Notes: a model not told the origin generated them from the letters alone. A stretch of 64,000 nucleotides of DNA from Anaerobutyricum faecale (GCA_019119645.1 DWWR01000108.1:20805-84804); one strand, 5' to 3'; positions 8,476 through 16,272 are shown, numbered from the stretch's first letter. Numbers and translations: made by a program.

Positions 8476-9321
8476 TTAATTGAGCTGATTCAATGTCTCC
8501 AGTGCATTTTCCCGGAACACCGGCTGAAAATGTTCATCGAAATATGAGAGTGTGGAGTAGGAGGCATTCATGGAGGTTCCGTAATCGGAAGCGATAATGC
8601 AGGCTCTCTTGAAAATCTCGCGCTCACACTGCTCTTTCATTAAAAGCAGATAATAGGTTTTGCCGGAAACATCTTTGTACAGGCGGCTTCCTCCGGTATA
8701 AAACGGAGTGAGGAAGGCGCTCAGCTGTGTGATGGTGTCCAGACTGGAAAACGTATAAATCTGCAGATTGTGTTTCTTTTTGGAGGCTTCCTGCTTCTTC
8801 CTGAGAACTTCTTTTTTAGCCTGGGCAATAGCCTGGGTGAACGGCGCGATCAGATCGAGGGCGTCGTCTGCTGCCTGCCTGCCGGTGTCCTTATCGGAAG
8901 AGCTGTCGAAAGTGAGATCCTCTTCCAGGCTGTCGCCAAAGGAGAGAGGTTCTTCATCGAAAGCATCGGTATCGGAAATCTCCGCGTCGATCACATCCGA
9001 AGAATAGTCATCATCCGCATCCTCATCGTCAAAAGGAGTGGAGAAGCGGGAGAATCGGGTATCCAGTTCGTCCGGGTCTTCCACTTTGGTGACAACGAGT
9101 ACCAGACACTCATTGGAAATCGGAATGGCTTCGATCATCAGCGGAATGTTATCTGCCTCAAATCCCAGTTCGATGGAGGCCTGCTGAATCATGTCACGGA
9201 AGAGAGCCCGTGCCTTGGCGGAACCGTAAGCCAGCTCAGAGAGCCGCAGTTCCCGTTTATCTAAGTCAGATTTATTTAATGTACATCGTATCTGATTGTC
9301 ATTTAATTTCTCTAATTTCAT
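8476..9321 (-). CDS. mecA: MecA-family adaptor protein
   Basis: MecA-type adaptors bind substrates through an N-terminal domain and deliver them to ClpC through a C-terminal domain. The 281-aa protein has the family N-terminus, then a very acidic Asp/Ser-rich linker (about residues 95-155), then a conserved C-terminal domain beginning near LQIYTFSSLDTI. The ribosome-binding site is AAGGAAG. It has its own promoter and terminator. The substrate in this organism cannot be read from sequence. Confidence 0.85.
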   Translation of the reverse strand: MKLEKLNDNQIRCTLNKSDLDKRELRLSELAYGSAKARALFRDMIQQASIELGFEADNIPLMIEAIPISNECLVLVVTKVEDPDELDTRFSRFSTPFDDEDADDDYSSDVIDAEISDTDAFDEEPLSFGDSLEEDLTFDSSSDKDTGRQAADDALDLIAPFTQAIAQAKKEVLRKKQEASKKKHNLQIYTFSSLDTITQLSAFLTPFYTGGSRLYKDVSGKTYYLLLMKEQCEREIFKRACIIASDYGTSMNASYSTLSYFDEHFQPVFRENALETLNQLN

Positions 9322-9416
9322 GAATTCACTTCCTTTTTGATAAAGTCATATCAGGATATCGTATATGGAGATTGTTGTCCTGTCCGGATGACAGGACAAG
9401 AATATGTGGTGTGTAT

Positions 9417-9445
9417 AGTATAAACATTATTCTGAAAACTGTAAA
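9417..9445 (-). promoter_or_regulatory. Promoter of the mecA-like gene, with a leader hairpin
   Basis: On the minus strand TTTACA and TATACT are 17 bp apart. The roughly 90-nt leader contains a perfect 10-bp inverted repeat (TTGTCCTGTC / GACAGGACAA, 9375-9399) without a T tract, which could be an operator or mRNA-stability hairpin. The rest of 9446-9653 is AT-rich and holds no convincing gene. Confidence 0.7.
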
Positions 9446-9653
9446 GTGTTAAAATCACCCACATATCTGTAAATAAGTACGTTTTCACAAGGAATTCACA
9501 AAATATATTGTAAATCAATAATATATATAGTAATATAATATGTGAAGCCGGAAATCATGAACCAGAAGCAGATATCAGGCCGTCCCGTGGAGCGCCGTCC
9601 TCCGTAGAAAGACTTCGCTGGCGGACAGGAGAGTGCCGCGGGAAGGGAGATTA

Positions 9654-10202
9654 TCAGGAATAAAGGTACTGCATGATCCCCATTGCAATCGCGAAGGCAG
9701 CCTTTTCCTGCATATTTTCATCCGTAATCATCTCGGCTTCGGAAGGATTAGAGAGAAAGCAGACCTCGGCGATGACCGTGGGGACTTTGTTGTCCCTGAG
9801 AAGGTAGTAATCAGAGTTGGGTTTGATTTCTCTCTTATTTTCCTCACCGGTCAGATATACGGTTTGTGCCTGGATGAGAGAGGCCAGCCGCTGGCTGTTT
9901 TCGTTGCCTGCCTGATAAAAGACCTGCGCACCGTGCTGGAAGCTGTCCGGGAAGCTGTTTTGATGGATGCTTACCGCACAGTTTGGCGCCGCCCCTGTGA
10001 TGGCGGCCTTCCGGTTCCTTAAATCGCTGGCTTTTTTATTGGAGACGCCGGAATCTTCCAGACTGCAGTCGGTTTCCCGGGTCATCAGCACCCGGATGCC
10101 GTTTTGTTCCAGAACCGTGCGGCACTTGAGAGCGATCGCCAGATTGATTTCTTTTTCTTTGATTCCGGAGGCGCTGACCTTTCCGGGGTCATCCCCGCCG
10201 TG
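9654..10202 (-). pseudogene. cwlD: cwlD, 3' part of the interrupted spore-cortex amidase gene
   Basis: This is the C-terminal part (about 182 aa) of an Amidase_3 N-acetylmuramoyl-L-alanine amidase of the CwlD type, which makes muramic-delta-lactam in spore cortex. It starts at the second half of the zinc motif (GGDDPGK). It retains the glutamate in EKEINL, the histidine in VSIHQNSF and the C-terminal glutamate in IAEVCFLSN. The signal anchor, the first beta strand and the first zinc histidine lie 3.96 kb away at 14156-14312. In the present arrangement the frame continues upstream into element sequence (to an ATG at 10301) without a promoter. It is not decayed: there are no internal stops or frameshifts. 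Confidence 0.88.
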
Positions 10203-10210
10203 GGGCGGGT
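10194..10210. repeat. Candidate attachment site at the left element boundary
   Basis: The plus strand here and at 14151-14167 matches the pattern CCGnCGTGnnnCGGGT. The shared core CGTG (10199-10202) reads CACG on the gene strand, inside the cwlD zinc-motif codons. Confidence 0.75.
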
Positions 10211-10301
10211 GTGGAAAGCGCCGGTCACCGCCGGAATGTGTATCACTGCCGGAAGGTGGACCGCTGTCCTGAATGTGCGTCTGTCTGTCATCTCCATACA
10301 T

Positions 10302-10330
10302 AAAAAACGGGAGGCTTTGCGGCCTCCCGT
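10302..10330 (-). terminator. Terminator of the amtB-glnK operon
   Basis: On the minus strand ACGGGAGGC pairs with GCCTCCCGT and is followed by six T residues. It isolates the cwlD 3' part from read-through. Confidence 0.85.
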
Positions 10331-10341
10331 CCTCACATTTA

Positions 10342-10698
10342 TTATTCTGATTCCTGAATGGCGTCGTAGCCGGTTTCTTTTGTACGGATTTTTAATGCGG
10401 AGCGGATCTCATAAGTGAAGATCTTTCCGTCTCCGACTTCACCGGTGTAGGCGGCCTTCTGGATGGCGTCCACAGTCTTTTCCGCCCAGTCTTCCGATGA
10501 CACGGCAATCTCGAACTTAACCTTTGGCTGCATCTGCATGTCCACTTCCATGCCTCGCACGATTTCTTTATATCCTCTCTGGATACCACAGCCCATGACC
10601 TGGTATACGGTCAGACCGTTGACGTTGAGGTCGTCCAGAGCTTTTTTTACATCTTCAAATTTTTCTTCTCTTACATATGCTTCGATTTTATACATCAT
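10342..10698 (-). CDS. glnK: PII family nitrogen regulatory protein (GlnK type)
   Basis: PII trimers sense 2-oxoglutarate and ATP/ADP and block AmtB by inserting the T-loop. The 118-aa protein has the PII fold signature, with VYQVMGCGIQRG before the T-loop, PKVKFEI after it, and GEVGDGKIF near the C-terminus. The uridylylated tyrosine of the usual RGAEY motif is replaced: here it reads RGMEV. Control by uridylylation is therefore unlikely. The start at 10698 is preferred because AAGGTG lies 9 bases upstream. It lies just downstream of amtB, the normal operon arrangement. Confidence 0.92.
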   Translation of the reverse strand: MMYKIEAYVREEKFEDVKKALDDLNVNGLTVYQVMGCGIQRGYKEIVRGMEVDMQMQPKVKFEIAVSSEDWAEKTVDAIQKAAYTGEVGDGKIFTYEIRSALKIRTKETGYDAIQESE

Positions 10699-10711
10699 AT
10701 TCTTTCCCACC

Positions 10712-11953
10712 TTACTGATCTAATCCGTTGAAGCTTGGATATGCGCTTTCTCCATGCTGCGTAATATCAAGTCCAATCTGCTCTTCTTTGACAGTGACAC
10801 GAAGAGGAGTAAATACTTTCACGATTGCCACGCAGATCAGTGTGCCCACAACGGCAACAGCGATGGTGACAATAATACCGATGATCTGAGCGGCAAAAAG
10901 ATGGAAGTCACCAAACACCAGGCCGTTCCACTGAGCGACACTGTTGATGGAGGACTGGCCAAACAGACCTGTCGCAATACCTCCCCAGATACCGCCGATA
11001 CCGTGGCATCCGAAGGCATCCAGAGCGTCATCGATTTTCAGTTTCTTCTTTACAAGAGCTACGCCAAAGTAGCAGATCGGGCTTACCAGGATACCAATGA
11101 TGAGGGAAGCCCAGATCGGAACGAAACCGGCGCCAGGAGTGATGGCGACCAGACCGACAACCAGACCGGTGGAAGAACCGACCAGCGTAGGTTTTCCTGT
11201 CTTGATGACATCGATGGCCATCCAGGAAAGAAGAGCGGCTGCGGCGGAAATGGCGGAAGTCATAAATGCGTGAGCTGCCAGTCCGTCAGCTTTTAATGCG
11301 CTTCCTGCGTTGAAACCAAACCATCCGAACCAGAGGAGGGAAGCACCCAGTACAACAAAAGGTATATTATGAATCCGGTATGTGGTATGTTCATAGCCTC
11401 TTCTTCTGCCAAGGATAATGGCGAGAACAAGGGCGCTGACACCGGAACTGATATGTACTACGTTACCGCCTGCAAAGTCCACGGAACCGATGGAAGCCAG
11501 GAATCCGCCGGATCCCCATACCATATGAGCCATCGGATAGTAAACGATGATGGACCAAAGGGCGATAAAAATAAACAATGCTTTAAATTTCATACGGCCT
11601 ACCAGAGAACCGGTAATAAGGGCCGGGGTGATCATGGCGAACATCATCTGGAACATACAAAATACCAGATGTGGAATGGAATCAGAATAAGGACCCACAT
11701 CCATTCCAACGCCGTTTAATCCGAACCAGCGGAAGTCTCCGATGATTCCGGCATGATTTCCGCCGAACGCCAGTGAGTAGCCAAAGAGCATCCACATGAC
11801 GACGGACAGTCCCATGATGGCAACACAGGCCATCATTGTATTGACGACATTTTTTCTCCGTACCAGACCGCCGTAGAAAAACGCCAGCCCCGGAGTCATT
11901 AAAAATACAAAAGCTGCACAGATAATTACAAAAGCTGTATCTCCTGAATTCAT
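10712..11953 (-). CDS. amtB: Ammonium transporter AmtB
   Basis: This is an integral membrane ammonium channel of 413 aa with about 11 hydrophobic segments. Family motifs include MMACVAIMGLSVVMWMLFGYS and the pore-lining histidine regions FAGGNVVHISSGVSAL and DAFGCHGIGGIWGG. The gene is followed by glnK, and both lie inside the element that splits cwlD. A promoter and terminator-type leader precede it (12018-12101). Confidence 0.96.
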   Translation of the reverse strand: MNSGDTAFVIICAAFVFLMTPGLAFFYGGLVRRKNVVNTMMACVAIMGLSVVMWMLFGYSLAFGGNHAGIIGDFRWFGLNGVGMDVGPYSDSIPHLVFCMFQMMFAMITPALITGSLVGRMKFKALFIFIALWSIIVYYPMAHMVWGSGGFLASIGSVDFAGGNVVHISSGVSALVLAIILGRRRGYEHTTYRIHNIPFVVLGASLLWFGWFGFNAGSALKADGLAAHAFMTSAISAAAALLSWMAIDVIKTGKPTLVGSSTGLVVGLVAITPGAGFVPIWASLIIGILVSPICYFGVALVKKKLKIDDALDAFGCHGIGGIWGGIATGLFGQSSINSVAQWNGLVFGDFHLFAAQIIGIIVTIAVAVVGTLICVAIVKVFTPLRVTVKEEQIGLDITQHGESAYPSFNGLDQ

Positions 11954-12017
11954 ATCTTATCTCATCCTTTCCTTTTCAACATGCCGGCTGTAAATGCTTG
12001 TTTCAGACTGATTTCAT

Positions 12018-12101
12018 GAAAAAAGGCGCCTGCAGTATCAGCAATACTACAAACGCCTTTGTCTTGTAATGCAGTCTAACACAGTTTAATTATTTCGACA
12101 A
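12018..12101 (-). promoter_or_regulatory. amtB promoter and terminator-type leader (attenuator)
   Basis: On the minus strand a promoter (TTGTCG, 17 bp, TAGACT) leads into AGACAAAGGCGTT and then a long hairpin (AAGGCGTTTGTAGTAT with ATACTGCAGGCGCC) followed by six T residues, all before the amtB ribosome-binding site. The terminator must be read through for expression. The same 13-mer precedes the terminator ahead of the formamidase gene. A small hairpin AGAC-AAAGGC-GTTT could form with A and G at loop positions 1 and 4, as in ANTAR-protein targets; the usual second hairpin is not convincing. Confidence 0.65.
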
Positions 12102-12212
12102 GTAAAAAAATTGAATGATTTTTGAAAAAATTTCGCTGAATTAAACAAAGTTAACGGGATATTAAAAAAACATACTTAATTTATTATTGTATTTATAATA
12201 ATTCCCTTAATT

Positions 12213-13817
12213 TTATACAGTATACTGACCGGGTAAACTGAAAAAGTGTTTCGGAGTCAGCCGGTAATGGATGCAGATTTTCCGGTTTTCATATACGCTG
12301 ATGTGCTCGATCATCTCCGAAAGGGGGAAAAAATCAAGAGAAGCCAGCTCTTTTTGCTCCGAGAGCGCAGTCAGAAAGGGAGACTGCCGGATCCTCCGGG
12401 AGAGAGCGGCGGAAGATTCAGAAAATAACCGGCATTTTTCTTTGTAAAGCTGTTCTTTCTGTCTGTATTCTTCCCGGCAGGAAAAGAATTCGTCCGCAGA
12501 GAGAATGCCCTCTTTATAATCGGAATAGGCGGACAGGAAGAATCGTCTGGCGCGGCCCCGCTCAGTTTCCGCCAGTTTCAGCTCCGGGCTTTTGCCGGTT
12601 TGTTCAGATAGAAAGGACTGCACCTGCTGCTGCACAAGGGAAGAAAGATTTGGCATGCAGTTTATGATGCGGTTGAAATCCTGAAGCAGAACCGATTCCA
12701 GATCTCTGGCGGCGATGGTATGGGGAGAACAGAATGATTTTCCGTGTCTTTTGCAGGTGCCGCAGGTGAAAGCGTACTCCGGGCGGCCGTTGGCATGATG
12801 CCAGCAGGTTTTGACCATGGTTTTGCCGCATCCGCCGCAGATCAGAAGACCGGAGAGAGGATGCCGTGCGGGGCGGGCGGGCGGCCGGTGATTTTCTGAC
12901 GGGCGGCTGCGTATCTTCAGAAGCTCCTGGGTCCGGCGCCAGGTATCCCCGTCTATGATGGGTTCATGGGTGCCCGGCACGACGATCCATTTTTCCCGGC
13001 CGAGTGTCTGCTGGCGGCTGCGCATGTGCTGCTCCCTGGTACCTTGTACCATATTTCCCGCATATATTTCTTTATGTAAAATGTGATTAATGGTAGAATA
13101 AGACCAAAGGGAAGAATGGTTCCGCGATCCGGGATTGGTATAGCGCAGTCCGGAGACTTTTTTGTATTCCGAGGGACAGAGAATTCCTTCCGCATTGAGC
13201 ATCCGGGCAATCTGTTGTTTGCCAAAACCCTGCAGATACAGGGAGAAGATTCTGCGGATAATGGAGGCAGCGTAAGGGTCGATGATCAATCTGTTTTTAT
13301 CGGACGGAGATTTCCGGTAGCCATAGCTGGCAAAGGCGCCGATGAATTCCCCGCGGTGTTGTTTGGTCCGCAGGGCGGCGCGGACTTTTCCAGAGATGTC
13401 CCGGGCGTATTGTTCATTGAATATATTTTTGATGGGGAGAAGCATGTCGTAAGACTGCCGTGTGCTGTCGATGTGATCGGAGACAGAGATAAAGCGGATG
13501 CCCCGCTGGGGGAAATACCGCTCCAGGAATCGTCCGGTCTCGATATAGTCTCTGCCGAAGCGGGATAAGTCTTTGACGATGACGCAGGAGATTTTTTTAT
13601 TTTCAATATCAGCGATCATTTGCTGAAATCCCGGACGCTGAAAAGTGATACCCGAATATCCGTCGTCAACGTACATATTATATAGAAGAAGCTCTTTGTG
13701 TTTCTTTATGTAATCTGTCAGAAGTTTTTTCTGATTGGCAACACTGTCGCTCTCTTCCCGGTCGCCGTCCTCCCGGGACAGGCGGATATAAGCGCCAGTA
13801 TAAAAATAATCCGGCAT
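12213..13817 (-). CDS. Large serine recombinase
   Basis: This site-specific recombinase of 534 aa belongs to the resolvase/invertase superfamily (large type, like SpoIVCA and TnpX). The N-terminal catalytic domain has the nucleophile in YIRLSRED and the arginine motif DLSRFGRDYIETGRF. The recombinase domain spans about residues 160-290. A zinc ribbon (CGGCGKT and a later CGTCKRH) follows, then a coiled-coil region of about 100 residues. No motif is missing, so it should be active. AAGGTG precedes the ATG. It is the only recombination gene of the element that splits cwlD, so it is the likely integrase/excisionase. Confidence 0.93.
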   Translation of the reverse strand: MPDYFYTGAYIRLSREDGDREESDSVANQKKLLTDYIKKHKELLLYNMYVDDGYSGITFQRPGFQQMIADIENKKISCVIVKDLSRFGRDYIETGRFLERYFPQRGIRFISVSDHIDSTRQSYDMLLPIKNIFNEQYARDISGKVRAALRTKQHRGEFIGAFASYGYRKSPSDKNRLIIDPYAASIIRRIFSLYLQGFGKQQIARMLNAEGILCPSEYKKVSGLRYTNPGSRNHSSLWSYSTINHILHKEIYAGNMVQGTREQHMRSRQQTLGREKWIVVPGTHEPIIDGDTWRRTQELLKIRSRPSENHRPPARPARHPLSGLLICGGCGKTMVKTCWHHANGRPEYAFTCGTCKRHGKSFCSPHTIAARDLESVLLQDFNRIINCMPNLSSLVQQQVQSFLSEQTGKSPELKLAETERGRARRFFLSAYSDYKEGILSADEFFSCREEYRQKEQLYKEKCRLFSESSAALSRRIRQSPFLTALSEQKELASLDFFPLSEMIEHISVYENRKICIHYRLTPKHFFSLPGQYTV

Positions 13818-13862
13818 ATTTTCACCTTCTTTTCCTTATATAACGGGGATACGGTGCCGCTG

Positions 13863-14036
13863 TTATGGCGGTCTGGAGGATAAGTCCAGAAGATGTGCCC
13901 GGATGAGACGGCAGAGAAGCTCTTCCGCGGTGACGGAAGAGAGAAACTCTCTCTGGACAGCAAAGGTTTTTTCCGCCTTTTTTCTGCTGTTCGGAAGGCG
14001 GGATGTCTCAGAAGATAAAGAAGAGGTTTCTTTCAT
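13863..14036 (-). CDS. Small ORF upstream of the serine recombinase, function unknown
   Basis: A 57-aa frame begins at ATG 14036 with AAGGAG seven bases upstream and ends 45 bases before the recombinase start. The sequence is basic in the middle (NSRKKAEKTFAVQ) and ends in a predicted helix around TAEELLCRLIRAHLLD. I do not recognise the family. Small genes next to serine recombinases sometimes encode directionality factors; that is only a positional suggestion here. Confidence 0.6.
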   Translation of the reverse strand: MKETSSLSSETSRLPNSRKKAEKTFAVQREFLSSVTAEELLCRLIRAHLLDLSSRPP

Positions 14037-14150
14037 GGAAAAACTCCTTGTGGCGGGATGAACGCAGAACTATCAGACGCTGCGTTTCATGTATGTACTT
14101 AAATATACGCTTCCGGCCTGTCTTTTATGAACGGATACGCGCAGCAGATA

Positions 14151-14167
14151 TCCGGCGTGCCCCGGGT
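14151..14167. repeat. Candidate attachment site at the right element boundary
   Basis: This is the counterpart of 10194-10210, with the shared CGTG core at 14156-14159. It sits directly after the codons for VVLDPG in the 5' part of cwlD. Confidence 0.75.
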
Positions 14168-14312
14168 CCAGGACGACGGTGAAGTTTCCGGAAGTATTAA
14201 AAATAGGAAATGTTCTGGTCATGTCGGAAAGGACCAGTGCGGCCAGAAACAGAAAAAGAGAGACCAGGGAGACGGCCCGGAGAGTGGGCCGGCGAAAATA
14301 TGATTTTTTCAT
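14156..14312 (-). pseudogene. cwlD: cwlD, 5' part of the interrupted spore-cortex amidase gene
   Basis: An ATG at 14312 starts a basic N-terminus (MKKSYFRRP), a hydrophobic signal anchor (about residues 12-30) and the first beta strand and zinc motif NFTVVLDPGH. After this the frame runs into element sequence and stops at 14073, giving a truncated product of about 80 aa. The joined gene would encode about 234 aa, close to the size of CwlD. A CATACTA sequence at 14343-14349 (minus strand) resembles a sporulation-sigma -10, but I see no matching -35. The Shine-Dalgarno is weak. Confidence 0.85.
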
Positions 14313-14498
14313 AAAAGAGAACCTGAAACGGGATACTTTTATTAGTATGCTTCTACAAAGAAAAGAAGAAGCATAAATGAAAAGATAAAAATAATCTAAC
14401 AATTGTAACAAAAAATAGGACATGTTTTTTGACTTTATGCATAAAGCATGGTACACTAGCAAAAGCTGATAGAAGGCTGAATGACAGAGGTGACTGCA

Positions 14499-15533
14499 AT
14501 GAAAACGAAACTGGTAAAAATGGACGCATTGAAGGAAGCAGGTGAGATTATCCGTGCCGGAGGGCTGGTGGCTTTTCCCACAGAGACGGTGTACGGTCTC
14601 GGGGCGGACGCCATGAACAGCGAGGCGGCGGCAAAGATTTACGCAGCAAAGGGAAGACCGTCAGATAATCCGCTGATCGTTCATATTGCAGATATGGAAC
14701 AGGTGGACCAGCTGGCTGAAAATGTACCGGAACAGGCAAGAAAGATCATGGAAGCCTTCTGGCCGGGGCCGCTGACGGTGATTCTCAATAAAAAGGAGAC
14801 GGTGCCGGACGGCACCACCGGGGGACTGAAAACTGTGGCGGTGCGTATGCCATCTCATCCGGATGCCAGAGCGCTGATCCGGGAAAGCGGACGTATGATC
14901 GCGGCACCCAGCGCCAATACTTCCGGACGACCGAGTCCGACCACAGCGCTTCACGTGCTGGAGGACATGGACGGGAAGATTCCGATGATCCTGGACGGAG
15001 GTCCGGTGGGCATTGGCATTGAGTCCACGATTGTCGATATGACCGGCGAGGTGCCCATGATTCTGCGCCCTGGTTATATCACCAAAGCGATGCTTGAGTC
15101 GGTGGTCGGCACTGTGCTGGTGGATCCGGCGGTGGCCGGACGGCAGATGCCGAAAAATGTGGTGGCGAAGGCTCCGGGCATGAAGTACCGGCATTATGCG
15201 CCGAAGGGACAGCTGACTCTGGTGGAAGGCGACGCCGGAAAGGTGATAGAGAAGATCAATCAGCTGGCGCAGGAAAAAGAAAAAGACGGATTCCGCGTGG
15301 GGATCATCGGAACGGATGAGACCATCGGAGAGTACCATACGGGAATCCGGAGAAGTATCGGAAGCAGAGAACATCCTGACTCCGTGGCAGCCAATTTATA
15401 CAGTATACTCCGGGAATGTGACGCACTGGGGCTGGATTACATTTATTCAGAAAGCTTTTTTGAGAAAGGGCTGGGTAATGCGATCATGAATCGGATGCTC
15501 AAAGCAGCTGGTTATCATCTGATTACAGTATAG
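14499..15533 (+). CDS. tsaC2: L-threonylcarbamoyladenylate synthase (Sua5/YwlC type)
   Basis: It makes threonylcarbamoyl-AMP from threonine, bicarbonate and ATP, the first step in t6A tRNA modification. The N-terminal YrdC domain has AGGLVAFPTETVYGLGADA, KGRPSDNPLIVHI and APSANTSGRPSPT. The C-terminal Sua5 domain starts after APGMKYRHYAPKG. The start at 14499 is preferred for GAGGTGA five bases upstream; an ATG at 14481 is possible. The next gene follows 11 bases later. Confidence 0.95.
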   Translation: MKTKLVKMDALKEAGEIIRAGGLVAFPTETVYGLGADAMNSEAAAKIYAAKGRPSDNPLIVHIADMEQVDQLAENVPEQARKIMEAFWPGPLTVILNKKETVPDGTTGGLKTVAVRMPSHPDARALIRESGRMIAAPSANTSGRPSPTTALHVLEDMDGKIPMILDGGPVGIGIESTIVDMTGEVPMILRPGYITKAMLESVVGTVLVDPAVAGRQMPKNVVAKAPGMKYRHYAPKGQLTLVEGDAGKVIEKINQLAQEKEKDGFRVGIIGTDETIGEYHTGIRRSIGSREHPDSVAANLYSILRECDALGLDYIYSESFFEKGLGNAIMNRMLKAAGYHLITV

Positions 15534-15544
15534 GAGGTGCTGGT

Positions 15545-16009
15545 TTGGGATATCGTAAGATTGTAATTATAGGAGAAAATAATCTCTGCCGCAGCTTTAT
15601 GGCGGAAGTGATTCTGCGGGGACTGATAAAGAGAAGAAATGTTTCGGATATCGAAGTGATATCCAGAGGACTGGTGGTACTGTTTTCCGAACCGGTTTCA
15701 CCCATGGCGGTTTCCATTCTGAACCGGCATGGCTACGAGATTGCCGAGTTCCGTTCTTCTCAGCTGACGGAGGAGGATCTGGAATCTTCGGATCTGGCGC
15801 TGACCATGACGAAAGAGCAGGCGGAACAGGTGCGGACCAATTTTAAGGCACAGACCACCTGCATGTCCGTGGGGACTTTCATCGACATTGAGGAGGAAGT
15901 GCCGGAGGTGACCGAAGATACGCCGGAGGCCTTTGAGAAATGTTTTCAGTCTATTGAGTCCTGGATGGAGGCGGTGGCGGACCGGATCATCGGAGAACTG
16001 CTTCCATGA
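15545..16009 (+). CDS. Low-molecular-weight phosphatase-like protein without the catalytic cysteine
   Basis: This 154-aa protein has the LMW protein-tyrosine-phosphatase fold, and the family member YwlE often neighbours YwlC in Firmicutes. The P-loop should read CTGNTCRS; here it is GENNLCRS, so the nucleophilic cysteine is Gly10 while the second cysteine (Cys15) and Arg16 remain. The late catalytic Asp-Pro motif is also not evident. It is therefore probably not a phosphatase by the usual mechanism. The start is TTG at 15545 with AGGAGG about seven bases upstream. Confidence 0.8.
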   Translation: MGYRKIVIIGENNLCRSFMAEVILRGLIKRRNVSDIEVISRGLVVLFSEPVSPMAVSILNRHGYEIAEFRSSQLTEEDLESSDLALTMTKEQAEQVRTNFKAQTTCMSVGTFIDIEEEVPEVTEDTPEAFEKCFQSIESWMEAVADRIIGELLP

Positions 16010-16272
16010 AAAGGCGAAAGAACCGCAGCGCCCTGCGGATGCTGGCGCTCATAAGTCAGCTGGGAATCTGTATGCTCACGTGTATTTTCATCTGTGTGTT
16101 TCTGGGCGACGTTCTTGTCCGGAAGTTCCACCAGGAGCTGCTCTTTCCCCTGATGCTGGTGATCGGTATTCTGGCGGGGATGCGTTCCTGTTACAAAATG
16201 ATACAAGTATTTATGGGAGAAAAGGAATCAGATTATCATGAAACGGATAAAATGGATAAGGGAAACCAATGA
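16006..16272 (+). CDS. atpZ: AtpZ-like F0F1 accessory membrane protein
   Basis: This 88-aa protein has a basic N-terminus and two hydrophobic segments (about residues 13-32 and 45-60). Its position as the first of two small membrane genes ahead of atpB matches the AtpZ/AtpI pair of Firmicutes and acetogens. It overlaps the preceding stop codon and the next gene. Sequence is weakly conserved, so the call rests mainly on topology and position. Confidence 0.7.
   Translation: MKRRKNRSALRMLALISQLGICMLTCIFICVFLGDVLVRKFHQELLFPLMLVIGILAGMRSCYKMIQVFMGEKESDYHETDKMDKGNQ

Larger units (their letters stand above)
10203..14159 (-). mobile_element. 3,957-bp skin-like element interrupting cwlD
   Basis: The element lies between the two halves of cwlD and carries, on the minus strand, a 57-aa ORF, a large serine recombinase, amtB and glnK. 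Joining the flanks at the CACG core gives GAC CCG GGG CAC GGC GGG GAT, encoding DPGHGGD, and a full-length amidase of about 234 aa. There are no phage structural or conjugation genes. The recombinase is complete with all catalytic motifs, so precise excision is plausible. Whether it is excised during sporulation (as skin is from sigK in Bacillus subtilis) is an inference. Confidence 0.85.

Noticed and set aside
9654..10301. The 3' cwlD frame as a complete short amidase starting at 10301
   Set aside because: The first 33 residues lie in element sequence and replace the beta strand and the DPG of the zinc motif; a terminator lies just upstream and there is no promoter.
14077..14100. CATACAT on the minus strand as a sigma-E or sigma-K promoter for the recombinase
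   Set aside because: The -10 likeness is good but no acceptable -35 lies at the correct distance, so it is not listed as a promoter.
14343..14349. CATACTA upstream of cwlD as a sigma-G or sigma-E -10
   Set aside because: No -35 match at normal spacing, and it overlaps an 8-bp inverted repeat; too weak to annotate.
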